DNA of 64,000 nt, from the NCBI GenBank assembly GCA_900549755.1, contig URPQ01000003.1:5000-68999 (forward strand), in the 5' to 3' direction. This document shows, one piece after another, positions 19,425 through 27,731 of the stretch; the first letter of the stretch is position 1; each line of letters opens with the position of its first letter. The notes beneath the pieces are model-generated. The model was not told the origin of the DNA. It saw only the letters and a program-made list of their open reading frames with translations, and did not search any database. A program made the translations under genes and the position numbers. Source of the stretch: an uncultured Oscillospiraceae bacterium. GTDB lineage: Bacteria; Bacillota; Clostridia; Oscillospirales; Acutalibacteraceae.

Positions 19425-22400
19425 ATGAAAAAAAGATTTTTAAGCATTACTCTTACCCTGGCTTTGGTGCTTTCAACGCTTGTAGGCACATTTGTTACAG
19501 CAGGTGCCGAAACAACAACGGGAAGCACAGCAGTTACCCAAAGGAAAAAGGCTGTAACAGTGTTGGACTTTGAAAAAAGCAAACCCGGGCAAAACTCATC
19601 GGGCGGTCCGGCAATAACTGAAGACGGTCAAGCCTACAAAATTGAGGCTTACGGCAACGGAAAGGATACTCTGTCGGTACATTCCTCGGCAGATGAGCAG
19701 GGGGAAACCGGATTCCCCTCGGACGCAACAGCAATTCTGTCGTTTGACAGCTATAACAGCATAGAGGATAACAAATTATTACCGCTTAAGGATAATTGGT
19801 TCGGGTATAATGAGTGCAGCCTTGAAACCGATCCTTTAAATGTTTATTCGGGCAGCGGGAAGTCTCTTAAGTTCAGCTGGAATGACGGTCAGGTTCCGAG
19901 ACTCAGGCATGACGGGTTTTTCAATAAATCGGGAAACACTATAGGATTATGGATAAAGAGCGAAACCGCTTTTAACGCTACCATTGCTTTTTCGGAAGCA
20001 TGGGGAGCAGCAAGACAGGTGGCAGTACCGATTGCAGTCGGGGAAAATATCATTAAATTAAAATATACTGATTTTGAAGGATACACCGGAGGTTCTATTT
20101 GTCAATTCAGAATAGACGCCCCCGTGGGAGGACCTGCCGGAACAATCTGGATTGACCAGCTTTGCACCTTTACCGAAAATGCAGCAGAAGGCAGTTCTTT
20201 TGTCTACGGCGGAGAAGGTCAGTCACTCCATTATCACACAGATAAGGCGAACTCGGGATATAACGTAATAAAATTCAACTTTACGAAAATACCGCTTACC
20301 GATAAAAACGGTAATAAATGGGGCAAGGACGCAACAATCTGCATTTGGCTTAATTCGCAGAGAAGCGTACCGGTTTTCTTTTCGGCGCAGGATAGCGAAC
20401 AGTGGCACGGCGGTGCGGCAACATGGTGGAAAACCGATGAAATGACTATACCGGCAGGTATTTCTGTTTTAAGAATACCGGTAAGCAGATTTAATACTGT
20501 AAAAACTCAGGGAACAAGAGAGGATTTATGGGATTATCTCGGAAGCTTGAATATTGAGTTCCCATGGGCTGCTGATAACAGCGCGTATGATTTGTATATA
20601 GATCAGATTGCGGTTGAATATCCCACAATCGGCGACGCGAACGATGATGAATCAATAGATCTTAAAGATTTAATTACCATTAAGAAAAAGCTGGCTTCTG
20701 CAACTGCGCCCGAAACAATTAAAGCTATTGACGTAAACGGCGACGGTCTGTTTGACGGTAACGACCTTGTAACATTCAGAAAATATCTGTTAGGCGCAGG
20801 CAACCTTGCAGAGCGGCCGCTGCCGGACGGCTATACCTTTCTTGAGCCGGTAACACCGAAAGCGGGATATTCCGAGCTGCTGAGTATTGTGCCGAACGGT
20901 GACGATTCGGGTGTTCCGGGTGTAAACATTTCAGGTAATTCCGCAAAAACCACCCTGTTTGATACATCACTTAAAATCACTATGGGTGATTTGTCGCAAT
21001 TTTTTGCCGAAGAACGCACCGTAAACTATTATGTATCATGGAATACAGCTTTGGGCAAAGGCTCGCCGGTAAATATAGGCGATGAGGTTGAAAACGGATA
21101 TTTTGAGTTTTGGGTTAAAACCCCCGTATCAATAGATTTAAGACTTATCGCGGTCGGAGAAGGATGGTATCCGCTTGCAACGCTTGATTTCACAACCTCC
21201 GACAGTAACGAGTGGCAAAAAATCACTTTGCCGGTAGCTGAGTTTAAAGACGGCGGAAGGGCAATGCAGTACAATAATATGCCTGCTGTAAAAATTGCCG
21301 CAGTGTCCGAGGACACATTTATTACGGACGGAGAATCGCTTGAACTCGGGCGTTTGACTTTCTTCTGCCCGACAGAGGATATCGGCTCAAGCGGTGCCGG
21401 CGCCACATTCCCGATTTCTGAAGATAAGCTTACAACCTATAACGGTGAAAGCTTTTTAGTAACGTCAACCATTGATTCTGCATGGTCTCCCACTTTGAAA
21501 TCAAGCTATAACGCAGTTGCAAAGGATGACCCGAACTACGCAAAATTCAAAAATATTATGACAGTAAAGCTTACAACCGCCGCCGACGGATTTGAGGCGA
21601 CTATTGAAGAGGCTAAGGATAAGTACGGCAGAGTGCACCCGGTAAATTTAAACGATTACATTAAAACCGGCACATTAAGAACCTATATTAAGGTTGACAA
21701 AACAACTGGGCTTCAAATTTCACTTAGAAACGGCTATGCACATGCAAGCAACAAATACCCGATAACTAAAACAGTAACGGTTGATCCGCAAAACGCAGTT
21801 GACGGTTATGTTGAGCTTCAAATACCGATTAAGGATTTTTACGATATAGCGGTGAAAGACAATATACCGTTCCGTTTTGATAAGTTTGACAGCATATTTA
21901 TCAAGCCTATAGGAACATTTTCAGAAGCTGATGAGCTTACATACAGTAATATTGAAATTTGGGCAAAGGGGGCTCCGGCCCCCTCGCCGGTTGATAATAC
22001 AGCATCTTATGCCTGCAGCTATAACAGTGAAATAGCACTTATTGACGAAAATAATGTTATGCCTGCAACAACGGCTGTAAAGGTGTTTCACAATACGGCA
22101 GATACGGCTGCGTTGACATCTGCATTAAGAAAGTGGTCGGCATCCGCACAGATAGTGGATAATTATTGCATAAATGCCGTTTCGGTTGAGGATACTGTAA
22201 GGGTTATTGCCCCGAACGGCAGCATTAAGATTAGCGTTCCGCTTTCTTACCTTTATGAAAACGGAGCGATAAGCGCAAAAAATGTAGGAAGTCTAAAGGC
22301 AGCCGTCTATTATAACGGTGCATTTAAAAACGCCGCTATAACAATAGACGGCGAAAAAATGTTAATTGAAACATCGGTTTTGGGCGACCTTGTTTTCTTT

Positions 22401-23363
22401 ACGGGAAACGGCGGAGCAGACGGCACGCCCGCAGTAAATAATATAAGCGTAAGACTTGTAAACGATCATCCCGGCGTGCCCGGATATGCCGCGGTATATG
22501 AAACAAAGATTTATAACGGCGATGAGGAGCTTACCTCGGGCTATTCCTTAAGCTCAGATAACAGTAATGTTATAATAAGCGGCAGTACGGTTACGCTTCC
22601 TGCGGAATTTAAGGATAATACAGAGCTTGACGGTGTTAAAATCTATGCAACCGCAAACGGACAGACTGCTTTTTATCCCTTAATGATTAAAAAATGGACT
22701 TTGACATTACAGGACGATTTCGACGGCGATAAATTAAACAATGAAATTTGGAGTAATTCATCCGGTTCAGCCGATTGTATTTCAGTAAACGGCGGTAAGC
22801 TCACAATGAAAATCACAGCGGACGAAAATAAGGAAAAACGCGAGCCGTATATTACAACAAGAAATAAATTCTCACAGCAATACGGCTGCTTTACTGCCCG
22901 TATGCTTATGCCCAAAACAACAGAAACCTCTGTAAGCGCATTTTGGCTTTTACCGTCCAATTATAATAAGAATTGGGGAACATCATATCTGTTTGAAGGC
23001 ACAAATCTTTCCTGCGGTGAGGTTGATATAATAGAATATCCTTCTGACTGGAACGGAGAGGCACAGTCGGCGCTTCAATGGTGGGACCCGACAAATATAA
23101 GCGGCAGTCATTCCGCAACCTCACAGAAGTATAAATATGATAAGCTTAAAAACGGCGAATACATTGACGTAACGGGCGTTTGGACTGCCGACGCGGTATA
23201 TTTTTATTATGACGGTATTTTACAGGGCTCGATAACCAATATTTCCGCAACAGGCGAAAAGGCTTGCATGATACTTTCAATGTCAACATGGTCGGGTGAA
23301 TTTAACCCCGAAGCTGTCGATAGCCTTTACTGCACCGTAGATTATGTAAAAGCATACAAATAA
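19425..23363 (+). CDS. GH16 endo-glucanase with internal type I dockerin
   Basis: A 1312-residue secreted protein. The start is ATG 19425, six bases after TAGGAGGAAG; an earlier in-frame ATG at 19380 has no site. Parts in order: signal peptide (1-28); two beta-sandwich regions (about 65-220 and 225-395); a type I dockerin (about 403-460) with two calcium loops, DANDDESIDLKD and DVNGDGLFDGND; a module shared with the first GH16 protein (about 480-1005); and a C-terminal GH16 domain with GEVDIIEY near residue 1198. The dockerin would attach the enzyme to a cohesin scaffold. Dockerins are normally terminal, so the internal site is odd. It is the last gene of the locus, closed by a bidirectional terminator. 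Confidence 0.9.
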   Translation: MKKRFLSITLTLALVLSTLVGTFVTAGAETTTGSTAVTQRKKAVTVLDFEKSKPGQNSSGGPAITEDGQAYKIEAYGNGKDTLSVHSSADEQGETGFPSDATAILSFDSYNSIEDNKLLPLKDNWFGYNECSLETDPLNVYSGSGKSLKFSWNDGQVPRLRHDGFFNKSGNTIGLWIKSETAFNATIAFSEAWGAARQVAVPIAVGENIIKLKYTDFEGYTGGSICQFRIDAPVGGPAGTIWIDQLCTFTENAAEGSSFVYGGEGQSLHYHTDKANSGYNVIKFNFTKIPLTDKNGNKWGKDATICIWLNSQRSVPVFFSAQDSEQWHGGAATWWKTDEMTIPAGISVLRIPVSRFNTVKTQGTREDLWDYLGSLNIEFPWAADNSAYDLYIDQIAVEYPTIGDANDDESIDLKDLITIKKKLASATAPETIKAIDVNGDGLFDGNDLVTFRKYLLGAGNLAERPLPDGYTFLEPVTPKAGYSELLSIVPNGDDSGVPGVNISGNSAKTTLFDTSLKITMGDLSQFFAEERTVNYYVSWNTALGKGSPVNIGDEVENGYFEFWVKTPVSIDLRLIAVGEGWYPLATLDFTTSDSNEWQKITLPVAEFKDGGRAMQYNNMPAVKIAAVSEDTFITDGESLELGRLTFFCPTEDIGSSGAGATFPISEDKLTTYNGESFLVTSTIDSAWSPTLKSSYNAVAKDDPNYAKFKNIMTVKLTTAADGFEATIEEAKDKYGRVHPVNLNDYIKTGTLRTYIKVDKTTGLQISLRNGYAHASNKYPITKTVTVDPQNAVDGYVELQIPIKDFYDIAVKDNIPFRFDKFDSIFIKPIGTFSEADELTYSNIEIWAKGAPAPSPVDNTASYACSYNSEIALIDENNVMPATTAVKVFHNTADTAALTSALRKWSASAQIVDNYCINAVSVEDTVRVIAPNGSIKISVPLSYLYENGAISAKNVGSLKAAVYYNGAFKNAAITIDGEKMLIETSVLGDLVFFTGNGGADGTPAVNNISVRLVNDHPGVPGYAAVYETKIYNGDEELTSGYSLSSDNSNVIISGSTVTLPAEFKDNTELDGVKIYATANGQTAFYPLMIKKWTLTLQDDFDGDKLNNEIWSNSSGSADCISVNGGKLTMKITADENKEKREPYITTRNKFSQQYGCFTARMLMPKTTETSVSAFWLLPSNYNKNWGTSYLFEGTNLSCGEVDIIEYPSDWNGEAQSALQWWDPTNISGSHSATSQKYKYDKLKNGEYIDVTGVWTADAVYFYYDGILQGSITNISATGEKACMILSMSTWSGEFNPEAVDSLYCTVDYVKAYK

Positions 23364-23393
23364 TACCGTATGAGTTACAATTATATAATTTAT

Positions 23394-23441
23394 AAAAAAA
23401 CAGACGCATTTGAGATTTCTTCTCAAATGCGTCTGTTTTTA
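23394..23441. terminator. Bidirectional intrinsic terminator
   Basis: A perfect 15-bp stem (23401-23415 with 23421-23435) and a five-base loop, flanked by a run of A on the left and T on the right. It can end the glucan locus on the plus strand and the GGGtGRT operon on the minus strand. Confidence 0.95.
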
Positions 23442-23453
23442 TCTTTAAAGCTT

Positions 23454-24467
23454 TTACTTATTAAGCGCCTGCTGAACGGCAACCGCGCATGCAACGGTCA
23501 TACCAACCATCGGGTTGTTGCCCGCGCCTATAAGACCCATCATCTCAACGTGAGCCGGAACGGAAGAAGAACCTGCGAACTGAGCGTCGGAGTGCATACG
23601 ACCCATAGTATCGGTCATACCGTAGGAAGAAGGACCAGCAGCCATATTATCGGGGTGAAGCGTACGGCCTGTACCGCCGCCCGAAGCAACAGAGAAATAG
23701 TTCACGCCGTTTTCAACGCACCATTTCTTATAAGTGCCTGCAACCGGGTGCTGGAAGCGTGTCGGGTTGGTGGAGTTACCGGTAATGGAAACGCCTACCT
23801 TTTCGAGCTTCATTATAGCAACGCCCTCGGGAACGTTATCCGCACCGTAGCACTTAACGGCTGCGCGCGCGCCCTTTGAGAACGGCTTTTCGTAAACTAC
23901 CTTAACCTCTTCTGCATAGGGGTCAAACTCGGTTTCAACATAGGTGAAGCCGTTAATACGGGAGATTATATAAGCCGCGTCCTTGCCGAGACCGTTAAGA
24001 ATAACGCGCAGGGGCTTAACTCTTACCTTGTTTGCGTTAAGAGCAATCTTAATAGCGCCCTCAGCCGCTGCGAAGGATTCGTGACCTGCCAAGAAGCAGA
24101 AGCACTCGGTTTCTTCCGAAAGGAGCATTTTACCGAGGTTGCCGTGACCGAGACCAACCTTGCGGTTTTCGGCAACGGAGCCGGGAATACAGAAGGACTG
24201 AAGACCGATACCGATATTTGCGGCAGCGGTAGCGGCGGATTTATCGCCTGTGCGCTCAGCCTCTTTAAAAGCGATAGCCGAGCCTACGGTGTAAGCCCAC
24301 TTTGCGTTTTCAAAGCAGATAGGCTGTGTTTCCTGAACGGTGGTGTAGGGGTCAACGCCGTATTTTGCGCATATATCCTTGCACTCATCAATAGAAGAGA
24401 TACCGTAATTTTTAAGAACGCCGAGAATCTTTGCCTCGCGTCTCTCATAACCTTCAAACTGTGCCAT
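23454..24467 (-). CDS. GGGtGRT family protein
   Basis: A 337-residue cytosolic protein carrying the family signature GGGTGRT (SVASGGGTGRTLHPDN). The family is widespread in anaerobic bacteria and has no settled function. Its gene is 14 bases downstream of an Fe-S scaffold gene, which is the usual arrangement and suggests a shared role in iron-sulfur chemistry. A strong GGAGG site precedes the ATG. Cysteines are few but conserved-looking (ECKDICAKYG, ETECFCFLAGHES). Codon use is strongly biased and the protein lacks any signal peptide, consistent with a highly expressed soluble protein. Confidence 0.92.
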   Translation of the reverse strand: MAQFEGYERREAKILGVLKNYGISSIDECKDICAKYGVDPYTTVQETQPICFENAKWAYTVGSAIAFKEAERTGDKSAATAAANIGIGLQSFCIPGSVAENRKVGLGHGNLGKMLLSEETECFCFLAGHESFAAAEGAIKIALNANKVRVKPLRVILNGLGKDAAYIISRINGFTYVETEFDPYAEEVKVVYEKPFSKGARAAVKCYGADNVPEGVAIMKLEKVGVSITGNSTNPTRFQHPVAGTYKKWCVENGVNYFSVASGGGTGRTLHPDNMAAGPSSYGMTDTMGRMHSDAQFAGSSSVPAHVEMMGLIGAGNNPMVGMTVACAVAVQQALNK

Positions 24468-24481
24468 TATACCGTACCTCC

Positions 24482-25183
24482 TTATTCTTCACGCGGGTCA
24501 ATGTATTTGACCGCGCCGTCTTCTTTATTGAAGCGTCCGTAGTGACCCATAGACTGCTTGTAAGCCTCGTTCGGCTCCATACCCTTTTTAATAAGGTCGG
24601 TCATTTTGCCGAGGGAGACAAACTCGTAGCCTATAACCTCATCATTTTCATCAAGAGCCATTCTTGTGCAGTAGCCCTCGGTCATTTCAAGGTATCTGAC
24701 GCCCTTTGACTTGGTGCCGTACATAGTACCAACCATTGAGCGCGCGCCCTTGCCGAGGTCTTCCATACCCGCGCCGATTACAAGACCGCCCTCGGAAAAA
24801 GCGGACTGGCTGCGGCCGTAAACAATCTGCAAAAACAGCTCGCGCATAGCAGTGTTTATAGCGTCACATACAAGGTCGGTGTTAAGCGCTTCAAGCACGG
24901 TTTTGCCGGGAAGAATTTCGGCAGCCATAGCGGCGGAGTGGGTCATACCCGAGCAGCCTACGGTTTCAACCAGAGCCTCTTCGATTATGCCGTCCTTCAC
25001 ATTGAGCGACAGCTTACATGCGCCCTGCTGCGGTGCGCACCAGCCCACGCCGTGGGTGTAAGCGGAGATATCTTTAATCTCTTTAGCCTGTATCCACTTG
25101 CCTTCCTCCGGAATCGGAGCGGGACCGTGGTGCGGACCCTTGGCGACAGGACACATATTTTCTACTTCCTTTGAATAAATCAT
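24482..25183 (-). CDS. Iron-sulfur cluster assembly scaffold (IscU/NifU-like)
   Basis: A 233-residue scaffold-type protein. I place the start at the ATG on 25183, seven bases after GGAG; an in-frame ATG at 25219 would add 12 residues but lacks a site and overlaps the promoter region. IscU/NifU features include WCAPQQGACKLSLNVKDG and ETVGCSGMTHSAAMAAE, giving candidate cluster-ligand cysteines. An N-terminal extension (PVAKGPHHGPAPIPEEGKW) and a C-terminal extension make it longer than a 130-residue IscU. It is the first gene of a two-gene operon with the GGGtGRT protein and is preceded by its own promoter. Confidence 0.88.
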   Translation of the reverse strand: MIYSKEVENMCPVAKGPHHGPAPIPEEGKWIQAKEIKDISAYTHGVGWCAPQQGACKLSLNVKDGIIEEALVETVGCSGMTHSAAMAAEILPGKTVLEALNTDLVCDAINTAMRELFLQIVYGRSQSAFSEGGLVIGAGMEDLGKGARSMVGTMYGTKSKGVRYLEMTEGYCTRMALDENDEVIGYEFVSLGKMTDLIKKGMEPNEAYKQSMGHYGRFNKEDGAVKYIDPREE

Positions 25184-25233
25184 ATATGTACTCCTTTCGT
25201 GCTGGACTTTAAAATCCACACAAGTATGCTTTT

Positions 25234-25262
25234 ATTATATCAAACACCGCTAAAAAAAACAA
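25234..25262 (-). promoter_or_regulatory. Sigma-A type promoter for the Fe-S scaffold/GGGtGRT operon
   Basis: On the minus strand, TTGTTT (25262-25257) and TATAAT (25239-25234) are separated by 17 bases, about 50 bases before the start codon. Confidence 0.7.
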
Positions 25263-25299
25263 GGGGTTATATTAAAAAATAAAACGTAAGCGTATGCTA

Positions 25300-25328
25300 T
25301 TGACTTTAAAACAGGGTAAGGGTATAAT
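25300..25328 (+). promoter_or_regulatory. Sigma-A type promoter for the sortase gene
   Basis: TTGACT (25300-25305) and TATAAT (25323-25328) with exactly 17 bases between them. Transcription would begin near 25335, leaving a leader of about 25 bases before the GTG at 25359. Confidence 0.85.
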
Positions 25329-25399
25329 TTAGACAACGCAAAAATAATTGAACGGGGTGTGTTAAAACGAAGAACAGCGGTAAAAAAATCAGAATAGCG

Positions 25400-26128
25400 G
25401 TGCTTTCAGCCGCAATATTATGCTTTTTGGCTTGTTCGGTGTATTTTATTCACACATTTCTGCGTTCGGACGGGCTTGACGATATTCGATCGCAGGTATC
25501 AACCGGCAGCAGCTCTGCTTCCTCAAAAACAAGCTATGTTGAAACGCCGGTAAACTTTGTTGAGCTAAAAAAAATCAACCCCGATGTTTACGCCTGGATA
25601 AATATTCCCGGCACATCGGTGGATTACCCCATACTGCGGCGGGAGGACGATAACGCCTACTACCTTAACCATACGGTGGAGAACAAGCGCTCGGATTACG
25701 GCAGTATTTACACCGAAAACTACAATGATAAGAATTTTGATGATTTCAACACGGTGGTTTACGGGCATAATATGCTTAACGGCTCAATGTTCGGCTCGCT
25801 GCGGCGTTACCGCAACAACAGGGACTACGCGAAAACGAATAACGTTATTAACGTATATCTGCCCGGCAGAATTTTGAAATATCAGATTTTCGCAACATAT
25901 ATTACAGACGACAGGCACCTGCTTTTAAACAATGATTTTAAGGATAGGGCTGTCTGCGAGGAATACCTTAAATCGGTTTTTGCGGTAAAAACTGCGAACT
26001 CCTTTATAAATACCGATTTGGAGGTTGACGCTGACGATAAGATAATAACCCTTTCCACCTGCGTGGGAAATGACGATAAGCGGTTTTTGGTTCAGGGAGT
26101 TTTGACCTATGACAGCAGAGAACAATAA
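25400..26128 (+). CDS. Class B sortase with a frame-ambiguous N-terminus
   Basis: Membrane-bound cysteine transpeptidase that joins surface proteins to the cell wall or each other. The class B fold is supported by VDYPILRREDDNAYYLNH, the catalytic His in VVYGHN, the catalytic Cys in TLSTC and the Arg in KRFLVQGVL. The only in-frame start codon is GTG 25400, which has no ribosome site and leaves the membrane helix without N-terminal basic residues. Upstream, GTG 25359 opens MLKRRTAVKK in another frame; joining it through the A7 run at 25382-25388 by a -1 shift gives a normal sortase N-terminus. Either frameshifting, strain variation or a sequence error is possible. No LPxTG-type substrate was noticed in the window. 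Confidence 0.85.
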   Translation: MLSAAILCFLACSVYFIHTFLRSDGLDDIRSQVSTGSSSASSKTSYVETPVNFVELKKINPDVYAWINIPGTSVDYPILRREDDNAYYLNHTVENKRSDYGSIYTENYNDKNFDDFNTVVYGHNMLNGSMFGSLRRYRNNRDYAKTNNVINVYLPGRILKYQIFATYITDDRHLLLNNDFKDRAVCEEYLKSVFAVKTANSFINTDLEVDADDKIITLSTCVGNDDKRFLVQGVLTYDSREQ

Positions 26129-26132
26129 CGCC

Positions 26133-26165
26133 GCGGCTGCCCTTTTAGGGGCAGCCGCGATTTTC
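26133..26165 (+). terminator. Intrinsic terminator after the sortase gene
   Basis: An 11-bp GC-rich stem (26133-26143 with 26150-26160), loop TTTTAG, followed by ATTTTC. It separates the sortase from the convergent dinB gene. Confidence 0.88.
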
Positions 26166-26169
26166 AGCG

Positions 26170-27360
26170 TTAATTTTCTTTTTTATCCTCGGCGGCACGG
26201 GTTATGGCGGTGCTGCCGAATTTTTTTCGCAGCTTATAAACAGAAGCCTCTATTTTTTCCTCTGCCTCCTGCTTTTCGGAATTTCCGAAAATATCCTCCT
26301 GCACCGCGGTTTGGTAATCCCTTAAATTTATAGCCCTCAGCCCTACCGAGCGCAGCGGCTCTGTAAAGCTGAAATGCTCCCTTAAAAGGTTCATTCCGCG
26401 CTCGGCTATGGCTTTTGCGCTGTTCACCGAGTCGGGAAAGCTGCGGCTGTACTCCTTAACCGAAAGCGAGGTGTTGCGTATATGCACCTGCACGCCGCCC
26501 GCATACAGCCCGTGCTCGCGCAGAGAATCGGATATTTCGCGTGCAAGCCTTAAAAACATTCCCCAAATTTCATCGGGCGTTTTAAAATCCGCCCCGCGCG
26601 TTACAGAGCGGCCTATGCTTTTAGGTACGCTTTTTTCATCCAGCCGTGATACGGGCGAATTATCCTCCCCCAAGGCGCAGCGCTTTAATTCAAGCCCGTT
26701 TTTCCCGAGCAGGCGCTCTAATGTTTCAGCAGAGCACACGGCGGCGTCGCCTATTGTGCAAATGCCGCAGGAGCGCAGTTTTTCGGTAGTTTTGCGCCCG
26801 GCAAAAAGCAGGTCGGAAACCGGCAGGCGCCATATTTTTTCCTTAAAATTTTCGCGGGATATTACCGTTATGCCGTCGGGCTTTTTCATATCTGACCCGA
26901 GCTTTGCAAAAACCTTGTTAAAGCTGACCCCCACCGAAACCGTAATACCGAGTTTCCTTTTTATTTCACGACGTATTTTATCGGCTATTTCCTCACCGCT
27001 GCCGAAAAGCAGGCGGCTGCCCGTAACGTCCAGCCAGCACTCATCTATGCCGAAGGGCTCTATCATATCGGTATATTCTTCGTAAATTTTGTGGGCTTTC
27101 TTTGAGTATTCCTTGTATTTATCCATGAGCGGCGGCAAAATTACAAGGTCGGGGCATTTTGCCCTTGCTTCAAAAATAGCTTCGGCGGTTTTAACTCCGC
27201 AGCGCTTTGCCGCCTCGTTTTTTGCAAGCACAATGCCGTGCCGCTGCTCCTTATCCCCGCAAACCGCAACCGGCAGCGAGCGCAGGGTGGGGTTGAAAAG
27301 CAGAGAAACCGACGCGAAAAAGTTATTCAGGTCGCAATGCAAAATTACTCTGTCTTCCAT
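26170..27360 (-). CDS. dinB: DNA polymerase IV (Y family)
   Basis: Error-prone translesion DNA polymerase, 396 residues. The palm motifs are clear: HCDLNNFFASV at the N-terminus (first catalytic Asp) and FGIDECWLDVTGS with the Asp-Glu pair (about residues 103-104). VGVSFNKVFAKLGSDMKKPDG is the characteristic following segment, and the little-finger domain fills the C-terminus. It starts behind GAGGTG. A promoter with an overlapping LexA box lies directly upstream, so it should be induced by DNA damage. The first metal motif is DLNNF rather than the common DxDxF. Confidence 0.95.
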   Translation of the reverse strand: MEDRVILHCDLNNFFASVSLLFNPTLRSLPVAVCGDKEQRHGIVLAKNEAAKRCGVKTAEAIFEARAKCPDLVILPPLMDKYKEYSKKAHKIYEEYTDMIEPFGIDECWLDVTGSRLLFGSGEEIADKIRREIKRKLGITVSVGVSFNKVFAKLGSDMKKPDGITVISRENFKEKIWRLPVSDLLFAGRKTTEKLRSCGICTIGDAAVCSAETLERLLGKNGLELKRCALGEDNSPVSRLDEKSVPKSIGRSVTRGADFKTPDEIWGMFLRLAREISDSLREHGLYAGGVQVHIRNTSLSVKEYSRSFPDSVNSAKAIAERGMNLLREHFSFTEPLRSVGLRAINLRDYQTAVQEDIFGNSEKQEAEEKIEASVYKLRKKFGSTAITRAAEDKKEN

Positions 27361-27375
27361 TTTTCACACCTCACA

Positions 27376-27387
27376 GAACATTTGTTC
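27376..27387 (-). promoter_or_regulatory. LexA (SOS) operator upstream of dinB
   Basis: GAACAAATGTTC fits the Gram-positive LexA box GAAC-N4-GTTC. It lies seven bases downstream of the -10 element, over the expected transcription start, where a repressor would block transcription. Confidence 0.85.
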
Positions 27388-27394
27388 AATAAAT

Positions 27395-27423
27395 ATTATA
27401 GCCCATTTTCTTCGCCTTGTAAA
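27395..27423 (-). promoter_or_regulatory. dinB promoter
   Basis: On the minus strand, TTTACA (27423-27418) and TATAAT (27400-27395) are spaced by 17 bases. The -35 element lies inside the 3' end of the upstream HTH gene. Confidence 0.8.
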
Positions 27424-27731
27424 GCGGAAAATTTATCGAGAGCTAAGCGGTGCAGCCGTTCTGTTTGGCGCTGGCTGTAATTTATTGTAAAGCTTATTTC
27501 CGGCAGCGTTTTTCCGAGAACGTATTTAAGATAGAGTATTTCGGAAAGCAAGCCGCCGTCTGTTTTTTCTATTTTTTCTTCAATTTCGCGCCTCAAGCCT
27601 TCGGCGTCCTCAATAAGCGCGCGGTATTGCTCTGCTTTTTGGGGGTAAAGCGCAATTTGCCCCTGTAATCTTTGAATTTTTGTGTGCTGCAAAAGATAAA
27701 GCGAAAGATATTTTTTAGCTTCTTTTCTCAT
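27396..27731 (-). CDS. Small protein with a sigma-region-4-like HTH, phage-regulator type
   Basis: A 111-residue protein: a coiled-coil-prone N-terminal half and a C-terminal helix-turn-helix that resembles sigma-70 region 4 (LYLKYVLGKTLPEISFTI, then YSQRQTERLHRLALDKF). Such proteins are found among phage late-gene activators and related mobile-element regulators. The start overlaps the stop of the zinc-ribbon gene upstream by four bases (ATGA), and GAGGGAA precedes it. Function is not known; DNA binding is likely. Confidence 0.7.
   Translation of the reverse strand: MRKEAKKYLSLYLLQHTKIQRLQGQIALYPQKAEQYRALIEDAEGLRREIEEKIEKTDGGLLSEILYLKYVLGKTLPEISFTINYSQRQTERLHRLALDKFSALQGEENGL

Noticed and set aside
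23370..24709. Long plus-strand open frames opposite the GGGtGRT and scaffold genes
   Set aside because: They mirror strongly coding minus-strand genes, have no family match and no proper ribosome sites, so they are antisense shadows.
25400..26128. Sortase as the anchor for the glucan-locus proteins
   Set aside because: None of those proteins shows an LPxTG or NPxTN-type sorting signal, and the sortase has a separate promoter.
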